Part shown: one piece after another, positions 1-11,137 of the stretch
Position numbering within the stretch: position 1 is the stretch's first letter
How the letters are laid out: the number at the start of each line of letters is the position of its first letter
Source: Saccharum officinarum
Taxonomy: Eukaryota; Streptophyta; Magnoliopsida; Poales; Poaceae
Length of the DNA: 64,000 nt
NCBI GenBank assembly: GCA_020631735.1
Contig: CM036159.1
Coordinates: 95,962,656 to 96,026,655, forward strand
Direction: 5' to 3'
Position numbers and translations under genes: made by a program
The notes under the pieces: generated by a model
Told to the model about the DNA's origin: nothing
Database searches by the model: none
What the model saw: the letters and a program-made list of their open reading frames with translations, nothing else

Positions 1-501
1 ACTCAAGCCACCTTCTTTGCCTCATATTCAGTTCTGACTGAGTAAAGATATACTTCAAGCTTTTGTGATCTGTATAAATGTGGCAAGTATTACCCAACAA
101 GTAATGACGCTAGATTTTCAATGCATGAGCCACAACTGCTAGTTCAGATCATGAGTTGGATAATGCTCTTCGTGACGCTTCAACTGTCTCGAGGCATAAG
201 CAATGACTCTGCCTTCTTGCATTAATACACAACCAAGGCCAATACCAAAGGCATCACAGTACACATCAAAGGGCTTTCCTATATCTGGCTGTGCTAAAAC
301 TAGAGCAGTTGTCAGTGACTTCTTTAGAATTCTAAAGCCTTCTCAACATTCTAGAGACCAGATGAACTTGATTTGATTTTCAACAATTCCGTGATTGGCT
401 TGGCTACTTTTGAAAAGTCAGGTATGAATCGACGGTAATAACCACCATTCCTTAGAAAACTTCGGACTTCACGAACTGAGATTGGTGGCTTCCAATTCAA
501 A
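1..501 (-). pseudogene. Ty3/gypsy RT-RNase H fragment (chromovirus-like)
   Basis: Read on the minus strand, this is the end of a gypsy reverse transcriptase followed by RNase H. The RT end shows the hallmark SVREVRSFL...GYYRRFIPDFSKVAKPITELL. After a stop at about 351 the same reading resumes as RNase H, with [30 protein letters not shown] and [21 protein letters not shown]. In the family RT copies RNA into DNA and RNase H removes the template. The fragment runs off the window start and into the N gap at 502, so its true ends are unknown. Local frame breaks make it non-functional. The motif set fits the Tekay/CRM branch of plant chromoviruses; the branch is a guess. Confidence 0.85.
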
Positions 502-601
502 NNNNNNNNNNNNNNNNNNNNNNNNNNNNNNNNNNNNNNNNNNNNNNNNNNNNNNNNNNNNNNNNNNNNNNNNNNNNNNNNNNNNNNNNNNNNNNNNNNN
601 N
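502..601. other. Assembly gap (100 N)
   Basis: A run of exactly 100 N, the usual placeholder for a gap of unknown size. A gypsy fragment lies on the left and a LINE fragment on the right, so the two sides need not be adjacent in the genome. Confidence 0.99.
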
Positions 602-905
602 CTTTTTGTAGGCAACACTCAGCACCGTATAACATCGCCGAACGAATCGCCGTCCTATAGAACTTACCTTTCAGCTTCTGAGGCACCCTTTTGTCACAGA
701 GAACGCCAGAAGCTTGACGCCATTTCAACCAGCCGGCTGAAATTCTATGCCTAACATCTTCATCAATGTCTCCATCCTTTTGTAGCATCGACCCTAATAC
801 CGAAAAGTATCCTTCTTGGCCACCACTTGCCCATCGAGGCTAACGTCTCCCTCCTCGTGCCTAGTCGCGCTGAAATCACACCTCATGTACTCGGTCATAT
901 TTTTC
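602..905 (-). pseudogene. LINE (L1-like) reverse transcriptase C-terminal fragment
   Basis: On the minus strand the translation reads [24 protein letters not shown], then KKDTFRY, then [25 protein letters not shown] and [17 protein letters not shown]. This is the region after the RT catalytic core of a common plant L1-like non-LTR retrotransposon. One base is missing near 797 between the KKDTFRY and GSML blocks, so the frame is broken. The fragment enters the N gap at 601. Family recognition is from memory of plant LINE-derived proteins. Confidence 0.8.
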
Positions 906-3556
906 AATCCACTTATATATAGATACTCATGTCATATACTCGCAGTTAGTATAGACATGAAGCATAGTTAATGATTGAAGGCTACCTACAGGATAGTTCA
1001 TGCCAAGATAGGTACATATGCCATGGCTCAGCTTACAATATGCTTGACAGAATGCTCAGGTGCAGACTCAATGCACCAAATGTTAGTGAGGGAATGGTGG
1101 TTCCATGGTTATCTGCTACTTCAGATGCTCTAAAAACCACAATACTTCAGATGCAGGTATCCCAAGTTACCGTTGTTTAGAAAACCTCTACGACATACCT
1201 GCATCAGTTTTCAAAGTACAAAATAATATACACAAGGATAGCATCTGAAGTATTGTGGGTTTTAAAAATCTATTGCTCCCATTCTAATACAGCCAATAGC
1301 CTATTTTTCTTATTGTTGTGCTATGGCACTTTCAGACATACATAGGAGAGTTTCTTTTTTTTTTTTTTAAAAAAAATGTGTACCACCCTTTCTTATTAGT
1401 TGATATTTTTGCTATTACCTTCTCAGGCTGCTCTCCGCCGGAAACCACCTGGACTCTTGTGCTCCTTGGTTACTTGGGTCAGTTGCTGGACTTTCGATGT
1501 CATGGCCATGGGCCATGGCTGGGTACATCTCCATCATCCGCCCTCCCTACAATGTTGTCATGGAATAGCAAAATCCAAAGATGAGTAAGGAATTCACCTC
1601 CATTTGCTAGATGTTCCATGTGAGCTTTATAGGTTATTTCTACCATGTTGACATGACCAATTTTAAATTTTTCAGATGCTTTGTGATAGTTCCTTGATGC
1701 AGGTTGCTTTTGGAAATAGATTAATGGTGCAGCGTTTCCCAGAGAGGTTTGTACCTCTCTCAGTATATTTAATTTATAATTTGTGGTGCTTATACTTGAA
1801 TATCTTGCATGTATTAAATATAGTAAGCTAATAAAAAAGATCTCATCATTTATTCATCATTGGTGGCCTTCAGGCCTCTGCTCTTGGTCATTATTTGTTG
1901 TTGTTTGCATCTGCATGATGTTTTCTGCCAGGAGGAAATTAGGATAAAAAAGAGCATGCAAGAAACTGACCAAACAAAAGAAGATTCATGTGTATGATAG
2001 TTGCAATGGTTTTATCTAGTTGGTTACAGTTTGCAATATCTTTGCTTAATACCTATATATGGCTCTTATCGCTGGTTCTATTTTTGTATTAATCTGAGGA
2101 GTGTGATATATAGTTCTATAATTAAGCATCAGCATTGTTGCACAGTACTTTCATGATCATTTCTCATCTAATTGACCATCCCCAAAGAGTAAGGTTGCAT
2201 GCAGTACTCATCAATGCATTCTTATTTCCTGCTTCTTCAGCACTAGATAGTAAAGATTTTGGAAAAAATTGTCAGTGTGACGATAGATAGCCCTCAATAT
2301 ATATACATCTGCACTTTCATTTTATATGCCCAAAACAAGCACCGCACTATGCCCTAATTTTTCTGTATCCAGCCCACACAAATACAAGCATTGATTAATA
2401 ATAAAATCCTATTCTCAAATTGACAGGACTGTGCAAAGCTATGACAGATCATGGTCCTGTTTCTTTTGTTAGGCCTCATAAAAATTATTCCTGCAAAATG
2501 GTGATAGATAGCAATAATCATATATTTATTTAAAAATCCTCCTCTTAGCCGATCCCATGCCAATAAAGCAGCATTCTTGCCAAGGGAAGGAAATATTTGG
2601 TGGAGGTACATGATTTCATTATGAATTGACATTTGTCTCATTTCACATGTTTTTCTTTCTAATAATGTGCTGTTGACTACTAGATCTTATGACTATGGGT
2701 AGATTAATTTACTGAAGAGCAACCAACACCCTTCTGTAGTCGCCCGGCCTTCTGAGTTAGAGTATTTCCTTGGTAAAAATATCTCTGTTTTCATATGGTC
2801 ATGACAAAATGTTATGTACGTTTAAAAAAATGAAAAATACATATAATCCAGTTCATATAATGTAATTGCAGCGCAATATGGACTACATATACACAGATAC
2901 ATGCATTTAGAAACATGTGAAGTGAGATATATTTCAGCATTCATTATTATGGTTAGAAGTTGATTTAATATACTTCCCACTGTTCATGTTCCCGGTTCCT
3001 ATGCACTATGCAGGGAGCTTAATTTGGAAACTGTCCCTTTGTTGCCTGCTGGATTTTCTGCCTTGCCTAGATGACAGTGACAAAGTGGTCAGTTCATCTA
3101 ACTTAGTGTACCTCCTGTTGGTTGTGTTCATGCGTTTGTTGATATATCATCATTACTGTCGTGGCTATTGATTTTTTGGATTTTTGTCATCCTTTGTTTG
3201 TACGCATGGGTGTACATAATTACAGATCTTGCTAGAGAAAAGGAGAGTTTCCTTGTTGGTGGCAATGTCGCTGGAGGCACATGTATTTCATCGTCTAGAG
3301 TCAGACATGGTGCAATTGGTCGATGGGGGCAGAAGGCAATTGGGTACGATGGCAACAAGTAATTTGGTTTATATGGATTTTCTGTGCACCATGTTTGTGG
3401 CGCATCAAAGGATGATGTTTTTCTCTATTTATTTCCCATGTTTCCCTACACCAGAAATCAAATCATCACATTACATGTCCAGTTTTCATGGCTCACCACA
3501 TATGCTCATGCCTTTCCTACAAAGAATGTTGTATTAACAGAAATAATACTAGAATA
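906..3556. other. AT-rich intergenic DNA, no recognised gene
   Basis: About 2.65 kb with no ORF that resembles a known family. Short exon-like segments follow possible AG acceptors (for example 1425-1590 and 3229-3360), but they share no frame and show no recognised domain. They may be remnants of a decayed gene, a non-coding transcript, or chance. Confidence 0.5.
1131..1264. repeat. Imperfect inverted repeat (hairpin)
   Basis: Arm 1131-1154 (taaaaaccacaatacttcag...) is complementary to 1241-1264 (...ctgaagtattgtgggtttta) with about one mismatch. A second short pair, gatgcaggtat (1151-1161) and atacctgcatc (1195-1205), lies inside. It could be a small MITE remnant or an RNA hairpin; no function is shown. 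Confidence 0.6.
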
Positions 3557-3676
3557 TGTTGGAATATGTGTGTATTAGGCCCATGAGGCTAGGCCATGAG
3601 GCCCATGTATGGTTACCTATATAGCTACCCCTCTAGGGTTAGCCCAAATCAATATATAGATTCTCTTTCCCCAACA
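3557..3676 (+). repeat. 5' LTR of the short Copia derivative
   Basis: 120 bp, TGTTGG...CCAACA. It contains a likely TATA box (cctatatagc). The same LTR type ends the larger Copia element at 42545-42662. Confidence 0.95.
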
Positions 3677-3791
3677 TGGTATCAGCAGCTTAGGGTTTTG
3701 CTTCTCTCCTCTCCAGACACCACCCGCTCCCAGCCGCCACCCGCTCCCAGCCGCCGCCTGGGCCGCCGGCCGGCCAGCCACCGCCGGCGCC

Positions 3792-4538
3792 ATGGCCGGC
3801 CCCCAACTCCTCCCCCATCCTCCTATGCCTACTTCCCTACCCTTCCCTCCCCATCCTGGGCCCAGTGGCATCCCACCCGCCTCCTTCCCACCTGCCATCG
3901 CCGGCGCGGAGACAGCAGGCGCGCTGGCCGTGACTCCGGCGCCTTCCCAGGGCAGCGGCGCGGCTCCTCCACCACCTGCTCCGGTACGGATGGCCGGGGA
4001 TGGGGCCCGGGCGGCTGCTGCTCACCTCACCCGCCTGGCTTCCACCCGCCGCAACTGCCGCACCCTGCCAGCCGCCGCCGCGCCGCCTGGTGTCCGCCCG
4101 GATCTCCACCAGCCACCATCTGCCGCTGGAGCCGCCGATTTCGCAGCTACTGCTGCCGACCTGGACGCTTCAATCCGCCCAGGCGGCCGGACCCCTCTGC
4201 TGCCAGGACTGCCGCTCAGTGGGGGGACTCTGCTTCCTGCAGCAAGTCTCGGCGCTGCTCCTGGTGCTGCCGCGGGGGCTCTTCCAACTGCACCTCCGCC
4301 AGGTCCGGACTCCGCCCTCGCCGCCGCGGAGGGGCAGGCTCGTGTGCGCGCGGCTGCCCTCGTGTGGGAACGTGAGCGCGCACACGAGCCTGCCCCTCCG
4401 CGGCGGCAGCCCGGGCAGCGACGAGAGCGGCGGCGAGGGCGGAGTCCGGACCCGGCGGAGGTGCAGTTGGAAGAGCCCCCGCGGCAGCACCAGGAGCAGC
4501 GCCGAGACTTGCTGCAGTCAGCCGGCGGGGTTCGTTGA
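3792..4538 (+). CDS. 248-codon ORF inside the short Copia derivative
   Basis: An uninterrupted ORF starting at an ATG in good context (gccATGGCC), 115 bp after the PBS, where a Copia gag should start. The protein is very rich in Pro, Ala and Gly, for example MAGPQLLPHPPMPTSLPF. No capsid domain, zinc knuckle or protease is visible. From about residue 148 onward it is encoded by the two arms of a DNA inverted repeat, so the second half probably arose from a rearrangement and not from selection on protein. It could be a gag leader remnant that is still translated, or chance in GC-rich DNA. No function is proposed. Confidence 0.3.
   Translation: MAGPQLLPHPPMPTSLPFPPHPGPSGIPPASFPPAIAGAETAGALAVTPAPSQGSGAAPPPPAPVRMAGDGARAAAAHLTRLASTRRNCRTLPAAAAPPGVRPDLHQPPSAAGAADFAATAADLDASIRPGGRTPLLPGLPLSGGTLLPAASLGAAPGAAAGALPTAPPPGPDSALAAAEGQARVRAAALVWERERAHEPAPPRRQPGQRRERRRGRSPDPAEVQLEEPPRQHQEQRRDLLQSAGGVR
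4237..4517. repeat. Long inverted repeat inside the short Copia derivative
   Basis: Arm 1 (4237-4351, starting ctgcagcaagtctcgg) is nearly identical to the reverse complement of arm 2 (4376-4517, ending ...gacttgctgcag). The loop is 24 bp. Arm 2 has about 27 extra bases that arm 1 lacks. A transcript from the 5' LTR would fold into a stem of about 115 bp. The flanking DNA matches Copia pol, so the repeat lies where the pol interior has been lost. Confidence 0.9.
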
Positions 4539-4814
4539 TTCCTCCCGTCCCGACATGGTCTGCCGGCTCACCTACACTTTGTCCGTGATCGTGTGGCAAT
4601 GGGCGAGGTGCGGGTCCTTCATGTTCCGACCACCTCCCAGTTCGCGGACATCTTCACCAAAGGCCTCCCGTCCTCGACCTTCACCGAGTTTCGCTTCAGC
4701 CTCAACATCACCAGTGGCTAGTTGCGTCTGTGGGGGGGCATGTGTGTGTTCTTTCTTTCTTCTTCTTGTTCAGTCTGGTACTCCGCTGCGCCGGCAGTTC
4801 AGACTGCGAGGGGG

Positions 4815-4935
4815 TGTTGGAATATGTGTGTATTAGGCCCATGAGGCTAGGCCCATGAGGCCCATGTATGGTTACCTATATAGCTACCCCTCTAGGGTTA
4901 GCTCAAATCAATATATAGATTCTCTTTCCCCAACA
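4815..4935 (+). repeat. 3' LTR of the short Copia derivative
   Basis: 121 bp, identical to the 5' LTR apart from one extra C in the ggccc run and one C-to-T change. It ends CCAACA and is followed by the GAATA target duplication. Confidence 0.95.
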
Positions 4936-7900
4936 GAATAGGAACACAATAGCTGTGTTGCCAACTTCGTAGCAGAGTTCTTACTTTTTCTCTTCTTAGC
5001 TACCTGCTTTGATTGTTGCAATTTTTCATGTGCCAACCTAAATAGAAGGGTACACACATATGTTTCTGGAATAGCCTTTCTTTTTTCTTTGCTTGCATGT
5101 AAACATCTCTACTGGCTACTGAAATTAGCCTGCTTTGGCCTATTCAGTGAGGTTGGCCACAAGAACCACCATAAGTACGTCACTCTTACTATTTACTCTC
5201 AATGAACCATTCAGATTGTTTGTTTTGTTTTATCAAAGTAAAATAAAAATCACACTTTTGTGAAAATTAGAGTATATTTTCACGGGCTGGTTATGGAGCT
5301 TTTGTGTATATATGAAGAATGTGTTTGTTTTCGTACAGTTGACTAAGGACAAGGCCAGTACTGTTACCCACGGTAATAAAAGGACAATAAACAAACAAAA
5401 GTGGCAGACAAATCTGGTTTGGTTTAGGGTCACATCTACTTGATTTGTTAAGTACTTAGTTCTTAGGAAAATGATGTCTGCACGAATCTTGCTTGCACAT
5501 TGAAGTCCAGACTTCAGTCTTTGTCGCAAGAGAATATTGTCTGAGATCTCAATTAACCAATATAGGTCAATATGCAGCAGCACCTTCTGCCTTGACCCAC
5601 TAGAAAATTGCACACTTAGGATATGATGCATGCTAAATTCCTGCTTCTTCCTTGGACTATGCTATTTTTTTTAACTGCCGCTCTATTCGTACTGATGGTT
5701 TCCTCATTATCCTGAATGTGATTGAAGGCATGTTTGCAAAATAGTTACAAGTTACATGAAAAGATAGATTTCTGTTTTGATTTCCTATACCTAGACTTTC
5801 TTGTATTAATTTATGCAAACTAGAACAGAAACTACTCAAAGTAACTGCATTTTTTTTAAAAGAAGCTTGTCACCAACCACCGATTGCACAAAGCTAAGTG
5901 GTCCCTTTTATAAAATTCTTGCAATATGGTTCAGCGATCATCATCTTTAACAAAAAAAGGTGCTTTTGCATGGCTGCTGGATTTTCTTTTGATTTATCCT
6001 CCATGCACACGGAAAAATATGTTTTCGTTATTTTCTTAGAGATAAGCAAAAAAATTCGATTCTAAATTATCAGAATATTTCTACATTGCATCTTAATGCA
6101 TATGCATTAATGATTTATTCTTGGAGCTTAATGTATCTTAGTCCATGTAAAGCTACAAAGCTTGGGGATTTCAGACAATAAAATGAAATAGGACCAATGA
6201 ACTTTTTCATTTCTCTGGTTTGTTTAACCTCCTGCGCAACTACTAGCCCTGCCCTTTTTCTCTTTTCCATTTTTAATCCCTACTGTTTAAACAGTTAGGG
6301 ATATTGGCTCATTGATTTACATTGTTGCCATTTTCAAAAGAAAAATTACATTGTCTGGTGCATTATTTTCCTAGAATTTACATGGCCCTCATAGATGTTA
6401 GCCATAAATAATCCCCATGGATTCTTCTCAGATTATTTAAACTCATGTTACACGATATTATGTGTTTTCAGAAAACACTACATTTCAGGATCTTGCAGCC
6501 CACATTGCGATATTGATTGGCAAACCAACTCAAATTATCTTTACCAGAAAACCAGAGTTGGCCAGCACACTCATTGGTGAATTTATATATGCCACCGGGG
6601 GTAAGATTTCTTGGTTCCAAATATCTGAGTCACAGTTGAGAACTAATTCTGCATATCCATTGACATGAAAAACATCTCAAGTATCGATTGTGAGTTATTA
6701 TTACATAGAATATTTTCTTGCCCATCTATCAAAATATATGATGAACTATGCATATTGTCATTAATCATATGTTGCTCCTACTACTAAGGGATGAAGACGT
6801 GTCCGCATTTTATTCCTTGGGTATATCACTCCTACATTTTTCCAAACAGTACAGTACATAACAATGTCAATATTTCAACAAACCATAAAATAGTCCACTA
6901 TTACATCATTATTTCACCAAACAGTTCCCACTTCACATATTACTTTTCAGGCTGCAGCTATCACACAGAATGCATGTGCTGATGTGCCACTACCGTACCA
7001 GATCACCGGTAAACCCTTCTTCACGCAGAACACCCATATTCTTTTCACAGATTCATGAAAAAAGAATAATATACCACCATCTCTAAACAGAAGGCTCCAC
7101 CAGGCGGAGCTCCGTGTCGTTCGACAACAGCCTTTCAGACCGTGAACCAAAATACTAAACAGCTGATATGCACTGCGTCACCATTACCAGAAGCAGCATC
7201 CAAATGGCCAGTTATTCCAAAAGGAACTGCTTGTACAAAATCTGTATAGTTATGTTCTAGACAGCGCTACTGCTAACGATGAAACCCATTGTAAAAAATC
7301 AGTCTTCCTATCCAGTGTTATGCTATGTCCAGACTGCCACCCTGTTTTACGATGTAGACAGTTTGCTAAACTTATGTAATCATTATCCACCCTGTTTTTA
7401 ATCCTCTTGCAGTCCATTTATTCAGCATGTATGTTTCACAGCGACATTTGCCATTCACTTGGCCACGAGCGCAAGGGCACGCGCAATGTACTGGTTACTA
7501 CGATTCACGAACCATAAGATGGCCAGCGAACGTGGCCATGTCATCGGCCGCGGACAGCCAAGATCGTGCTAGCTCCGGTCTTTTTTTAAAAAAAAAACTC
7601 TCGAACTTTAGTCGAATCAACCGCGGTTCATGTCTCCTAGTTCTTTTTGCTAAAAAAAACTCGAATTTTACCAAAATCAACTCGCAATTCAGGCCTTTTA
7701 AGTGGGCCGGCCTGCCTCCCGTGCGGGCCTGTATATTGCAAACCTAGGCCTTACTGGGCCAAATTCGGCCCGACGACGTTTTCTTATTTTCCTGCGAATT
7801 TATTCTTTATCTAAAAAGGTTGAAATTTTGTAAAGAACATAATAAAACAAATATAAAAAAAATGCCAAACCAGGTTTGCTGAACTCTACACAACTAGCAC

Positions 7901-8518
7901 TGCACTGTAACCACACAACATCACATTTTTTAGTGTAATTTTTTTTGCTATTAATATGGATCTAGATTTCTCTAGAGTTTTCTAAAATAATTAAAAGAGT
8001 TAGTTTCTTTATTCAAATTGATATGAAATTTTTATGGTAGCTTACCCATAACCCGATCCCCCCTCCTTAATAAATACTTTTAATATTTCTTTCTCCATAG
8101 TAAATATAGCCAAAAAATATGATAGTTCCATTTCGATAAACAAAAAATTATTACTTAAATAATATAGGTTTAAAAAATATATACCAAACGCAACAACGAG
8201 CTGCAGACCATGACACATATACGAAAATAACGAAGCGACGGATTTATCTTACCTATGTTGCTTAAAAAATGTGCATCTACCTACACACGATTATTATTAC
8301 TCTACGTATGAAATAAAGTCTGCATCAACTATAATACTACGATGATGCAATACAGGCTCCGCGCTTTAAGAGCAAACATATAATACTAAAATAAATACTT
8401 ATCTACTACACTCGACAAAATAACTCATACAGAAAAATGGTCCCTCCAGCACTGCAAACGGTCCACACACACTGGCCATACGCGGCGGCGTTGCCGCGAG
8501 CATTTCTAGTTTACTCTA
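4936..8518. other. AT-rich intergenic DNA, no recognised gene
   Basis: About 3.6 kb with only short ORFs on both strands. Weak exon-like stretches (6462-6600 and 6950-7010, each after an AG) show no known domain. At 7565-7690 a degenerate direct repeat occurs twice (poly-A followed by ctcgaa...ttt and tcaa). Nothing here supports a gene call. Confidence 0.5.
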
Positions 8519-8868
8519 GTCCAGCTACCTCGCCTCGAGTCCTTGATGCTCTTTTGCAGGTTGACTCGTAGAACCAACTGACACTGTACGGTCCCAAATG
8601 CTGCTTGTTTGGGCACAACGCTCGAGAGTAAGATAGCTTCACCGGAGATGAACACTGCTAAATGGTTTCCGTGACTGCTGCTGGCATCGATGTTGCATCG
8701 TTGTGAGAGGAAACACTCAAGTGAACAGAGCCAAACATTCCCGACTGATCATTCGTGGCTTTGTGCTCGCGGCGAGAGGGCAGCATGTAGCAAATGGACA
8801 CGCCAGCTTGTGGTCCGACTGCTGCTCGACAGAATGCTTCAGCGGGGTGGGGAGGTCAGTGGGTCTTG
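8519..8868. repeat. Left copy of duplicated host segment A
   Basis: Matches 44820-45365 in the same orientation, including ccagctacctcgcct, gatagcttcaccggagatga and aatgcttcagcggggtgggg. The right copy carries a MITE (44941-45182) that is missing here. This copy ends abruptly at gaggtca, where about 10.9 kb of other DNA follows; the homology resumes at 19783. Confidence 0.8.
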
Positions 8869-9350
8869 GACTATCGGCAGTGGAACCTGTATAGCAATCC
8901 GGTAAAGGACATAGAAGAATATATGGAGTAAAAACGGCCTGCAGCGCGTACGGTAAACCATCCACGAACTGCTCCCGGTCCGCTATTTCTAGCGTCTTGG
9001 CGGACGTCCGGTACCGGAGATGCTGCTGCTATTCGTGTGAGACGAGAGGGAGACAAAGTGCATGCGACATGAGCCCCGCTGCTGCTACTTTTTGCAACTA
9101 ACTAAAAAATGTTATAACTCACAAACCAAAAATCCAAATTAAATTTCGATTGTACTATTAAATTCGTCTCAATAAATCCTTCAAAACTAGATCACACATA
9201 GATATATTTAGATAAAGTGACAAGTGGGTCCCACAGTGGATAGAGGATGATATAGAGGATGGATGAGTGCGGGAGAATTGACTATAGAGGAAAAAATCTT
9301 GCTGACTAGGACGTATAAATGATGAATATAAAGGTCCATGATTGCGGATA
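8869..9350. repeat. Degenerate arm of a foldback transposon
   Basis: Starts gactatcggcagtgg and includes actcacaaaccaaaaatcc, tcctt-caaaactagatcacac and gaggatggatgagtgcgggag. These match, with gaps, the left arm of the complete foldback at 18909-19782. No second arm lies next to it, so it is a truncated or rearranged copy. Confidence 0.65.
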
Positions 9351-9494
9351 GCCTTAGCGTCCGCCATCGGACGGTAACACCTATTCGACGGCTTCCCGCC
9401 CACGGCTTTCCCGCCCGCCAACAGCGCGCGCAATGATTTTTGCCGGCACGCAGAACACGCGTGCACTGTTTCTGGCCCACCCTGGGTCACTCGC

Positions 9495-9770
9495 CCGTCT
9501 TTTTTATTTTTTTAGCCCTTTTTCGAAAGATTCTCTCAAATATGCCCCTGCCGGAAAGATTTTAAAAAATGGACCCTTCTCTTGGCGCCATAGTCGTCGG
9601 CGCCAAGATATAACGGCATGGCGGCAGGGTCACTGGCGCCATGACCATGCCGCCGTGGCCGTGACGTGGCAGGGAGCATGGCGCCATGGATCTTGGCGCC
9701 ATGCCTTGGCGCCATCGATCTTGGCGCCATGCATATTGGCGCCATGAACACACGTTTTAGCCACCCCTTC
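9495..9770. repeat. Left terminal inverted repeat of the MULE
   Basis: Pairs with 17340-17614. It contains eight GGCGCC palindromes, mostly as TTGGCGCCAT, spaced irregularly between about 9589 and 9750. In Mutator elements TIRs bind transposase and also act as promoters; that these palindromes are the binding sites is inference. Confidence 0.9.
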
Positions 9771-10167
9771 CCCCGACTCATTCTCGTTTTCTTTCTCCCA
9801 CTCCTCGGGTTTTTCCTTTGTACACTTCGGCCAACCTCTTCAATCGACCTATTAGACCGTGAGAAGTTGGATTTTATCCGTCGATCTTCGAGAGCTAGGT
9901 ATTCTCTCACCCTTCGTTATTTATTTCGAATCGATTTGGTAAAATGAAATCATATTCTTAACCTATGAACTTCACATGTTATTTGTTCATGTGCTTTTTA
10001 AAATTCGTATGTATTTTACAACCGTAGGATGCCTAGGCGTGGAAAAGCTAGAAAATAAAGGTATGCGTAGATCTTTTTCATCATTTAGTAAACCCTTAGT
10101 TTTTAGTTTTATTGTTATTTGTTTTGTTATATTAGACTAGAATTTGTTGAATTATAGCTATGGACGG

Positions 10168-10734
10168 ATGACCGAAAGTCCGTACGTCCCAAAGCCGCTC
10201 CCTAGCGGTGTGTCAATACCCATGTGCTTCTGTGGCGATCCTTGCAAGGTAGATATTTCAGAAGATGAGTCAACATATAAGCAGAGATATTGGATGTGTT
10301 CTAATTTTGCATGGGAGCCTACAGAGCGTCAGCGCCGCAGTACATTAATTGTGAGAAATTACTTTTGTTTATTAATTAATTTGTGTCATATGAAGTTTTG
10401 CATATTAATTGGATTTGAAAAATTGTATTTACTGCAGACCCCTCCACCGCTATGTGATTTTGAGCAGTGGATCGACACTGAGATCAAGGAGGCTGACATG
10501 CGGCTTCTATAAGGCCTGAAGGAGTGGGATGCGGAGCGCCTGGAGATATTAGAGAAGAGACGCAGAGATGAGGCAGCAGCAAAGGAGCACAAGGAAGAGG
10601 AGGAAATGAGGCGTGTTGCTGCGTGTAGGGAGGATAGGGAGAAGAAGCTTGAGCGCGTGCGCAGATCGAAGGCAGCGATGGAGGACAATCCTGATGCCCA
10701 GAAAAAGGGAAAGTGGCCTCGTTGTACTCAGTAG
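10168..10734 (+). pseudogene. GRF-type zinc-finger protein gene of the MULE (plus strand)
   Basis: Start ATG at 10168 (MTESPYVPKPLPSG). Exon 1 carries a Cys-rich motif, MCFCGDPCKV...QRYWMCSNFAWEP, which fits the GRF-type zinc finger, a small nucleic-acid-binding fold. A GT-AG intron at 10351-10437 leaves the frame intact. Exon 2 continues PPPLCDFEQWIDTEIKEAD and then a charged coiled-coil (EKRRRDEAAAKEHKEEEE) ending KGKWPRCTQ with TAG at 10732. A single in-frame TAA at 10510-10512 (after DMRLL) interrupts the protein; translation resumes in the same frame with GLKEWD, so a Gln codon was probably lost. A short upstream ATG at 10028 (MPRRGKARK then stop) may be an uORF. Role in transposition is unknown. 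Confidence 0.75.
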
Positions 10735-11137
10735 TATGCTAGTTGTATGGTTTAATCATAAACAATGTGGTCGATCTAGTATGCAATGTGTTTAATCTAT
10801 TATACTTTAGGTAAATCATGTACCTAGGGCATGTTCTGTGTTATCTATTTCGTCCGTCATGTACTTCATATGCACTTTAAGTTTTTGGACCTTGCATAGT
10901 GTTGTCATATATCAGGTTTAATGTTACTGAGTTACTGAAACTAGTTCTCGAGGTGCACATAAAACATAAGGAAGTACTGGATTTCACAATTGAACACGCA
11001 TAACATAGGACATGGCATGTCAGAACTTGTACCAAACTAGGGCACATATGTCCTGGACTAAACCTAACATGCCTTAGGTAATTAGAGCGAACAACAAGCA
11101 CATTACATGACATGTGTACACGATAGATTTGTTCTAT
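10735..11137. other. Spacer between convergent MULE GRF genes
   Basis: About 400 bp between the two convergent 3' ends. Nothing recognisable was seen; it presumably holds both 3' UTRs. Confidence 0.5.

Larger units (their letters stand above)
3557..4935 (+). mobile_element. Complete short-LTR Copia derivative, non-autonomous
   Basis: A 1379-bp element with LTRs of 120 and 121 bp (3557-3676 and 4815-4935), both starting TGTTGG and ending CCAACA. It is flanked by a perfect 5-bp target-site duplication GAATA (3552-3556 and 4936-4940). The primer-binding site tggtatcagcag directly follows the 5' LTR and matches the initiator-Met tRNA type. A purine-rich tract (gcgaggggg) precedes the 3' LTR. The LTRs differ by one substitution and one single-base indel, so insertion was recent. 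The interior has no integrase, RT core or RNase H core. It holds a GC-rich leader ORF, a long hairpin and two short pieces that match the Copia element at 38000-42662. Confidence 0.95.

Noticed and set aside
1318..3537. Short ORFs as exons of a host gene
   Set aside because: No shared frame, no recognised domain, and splice sites could not be paired convincingly.
3596..4836. Several overlapping long ORFs in the short Copia derivative
   Set aside because: They are in three frames and both strands of GC-rich inverted-repeat DNA. Only the ATG 3792 frame has the right position for a leader ORF, and even that is uncertain.
6462..7150. Possible exons near 6462-6668 and 6950-7010
   Set aside because: Isolated open stretches after AG; no family resemblance and no linked exons.
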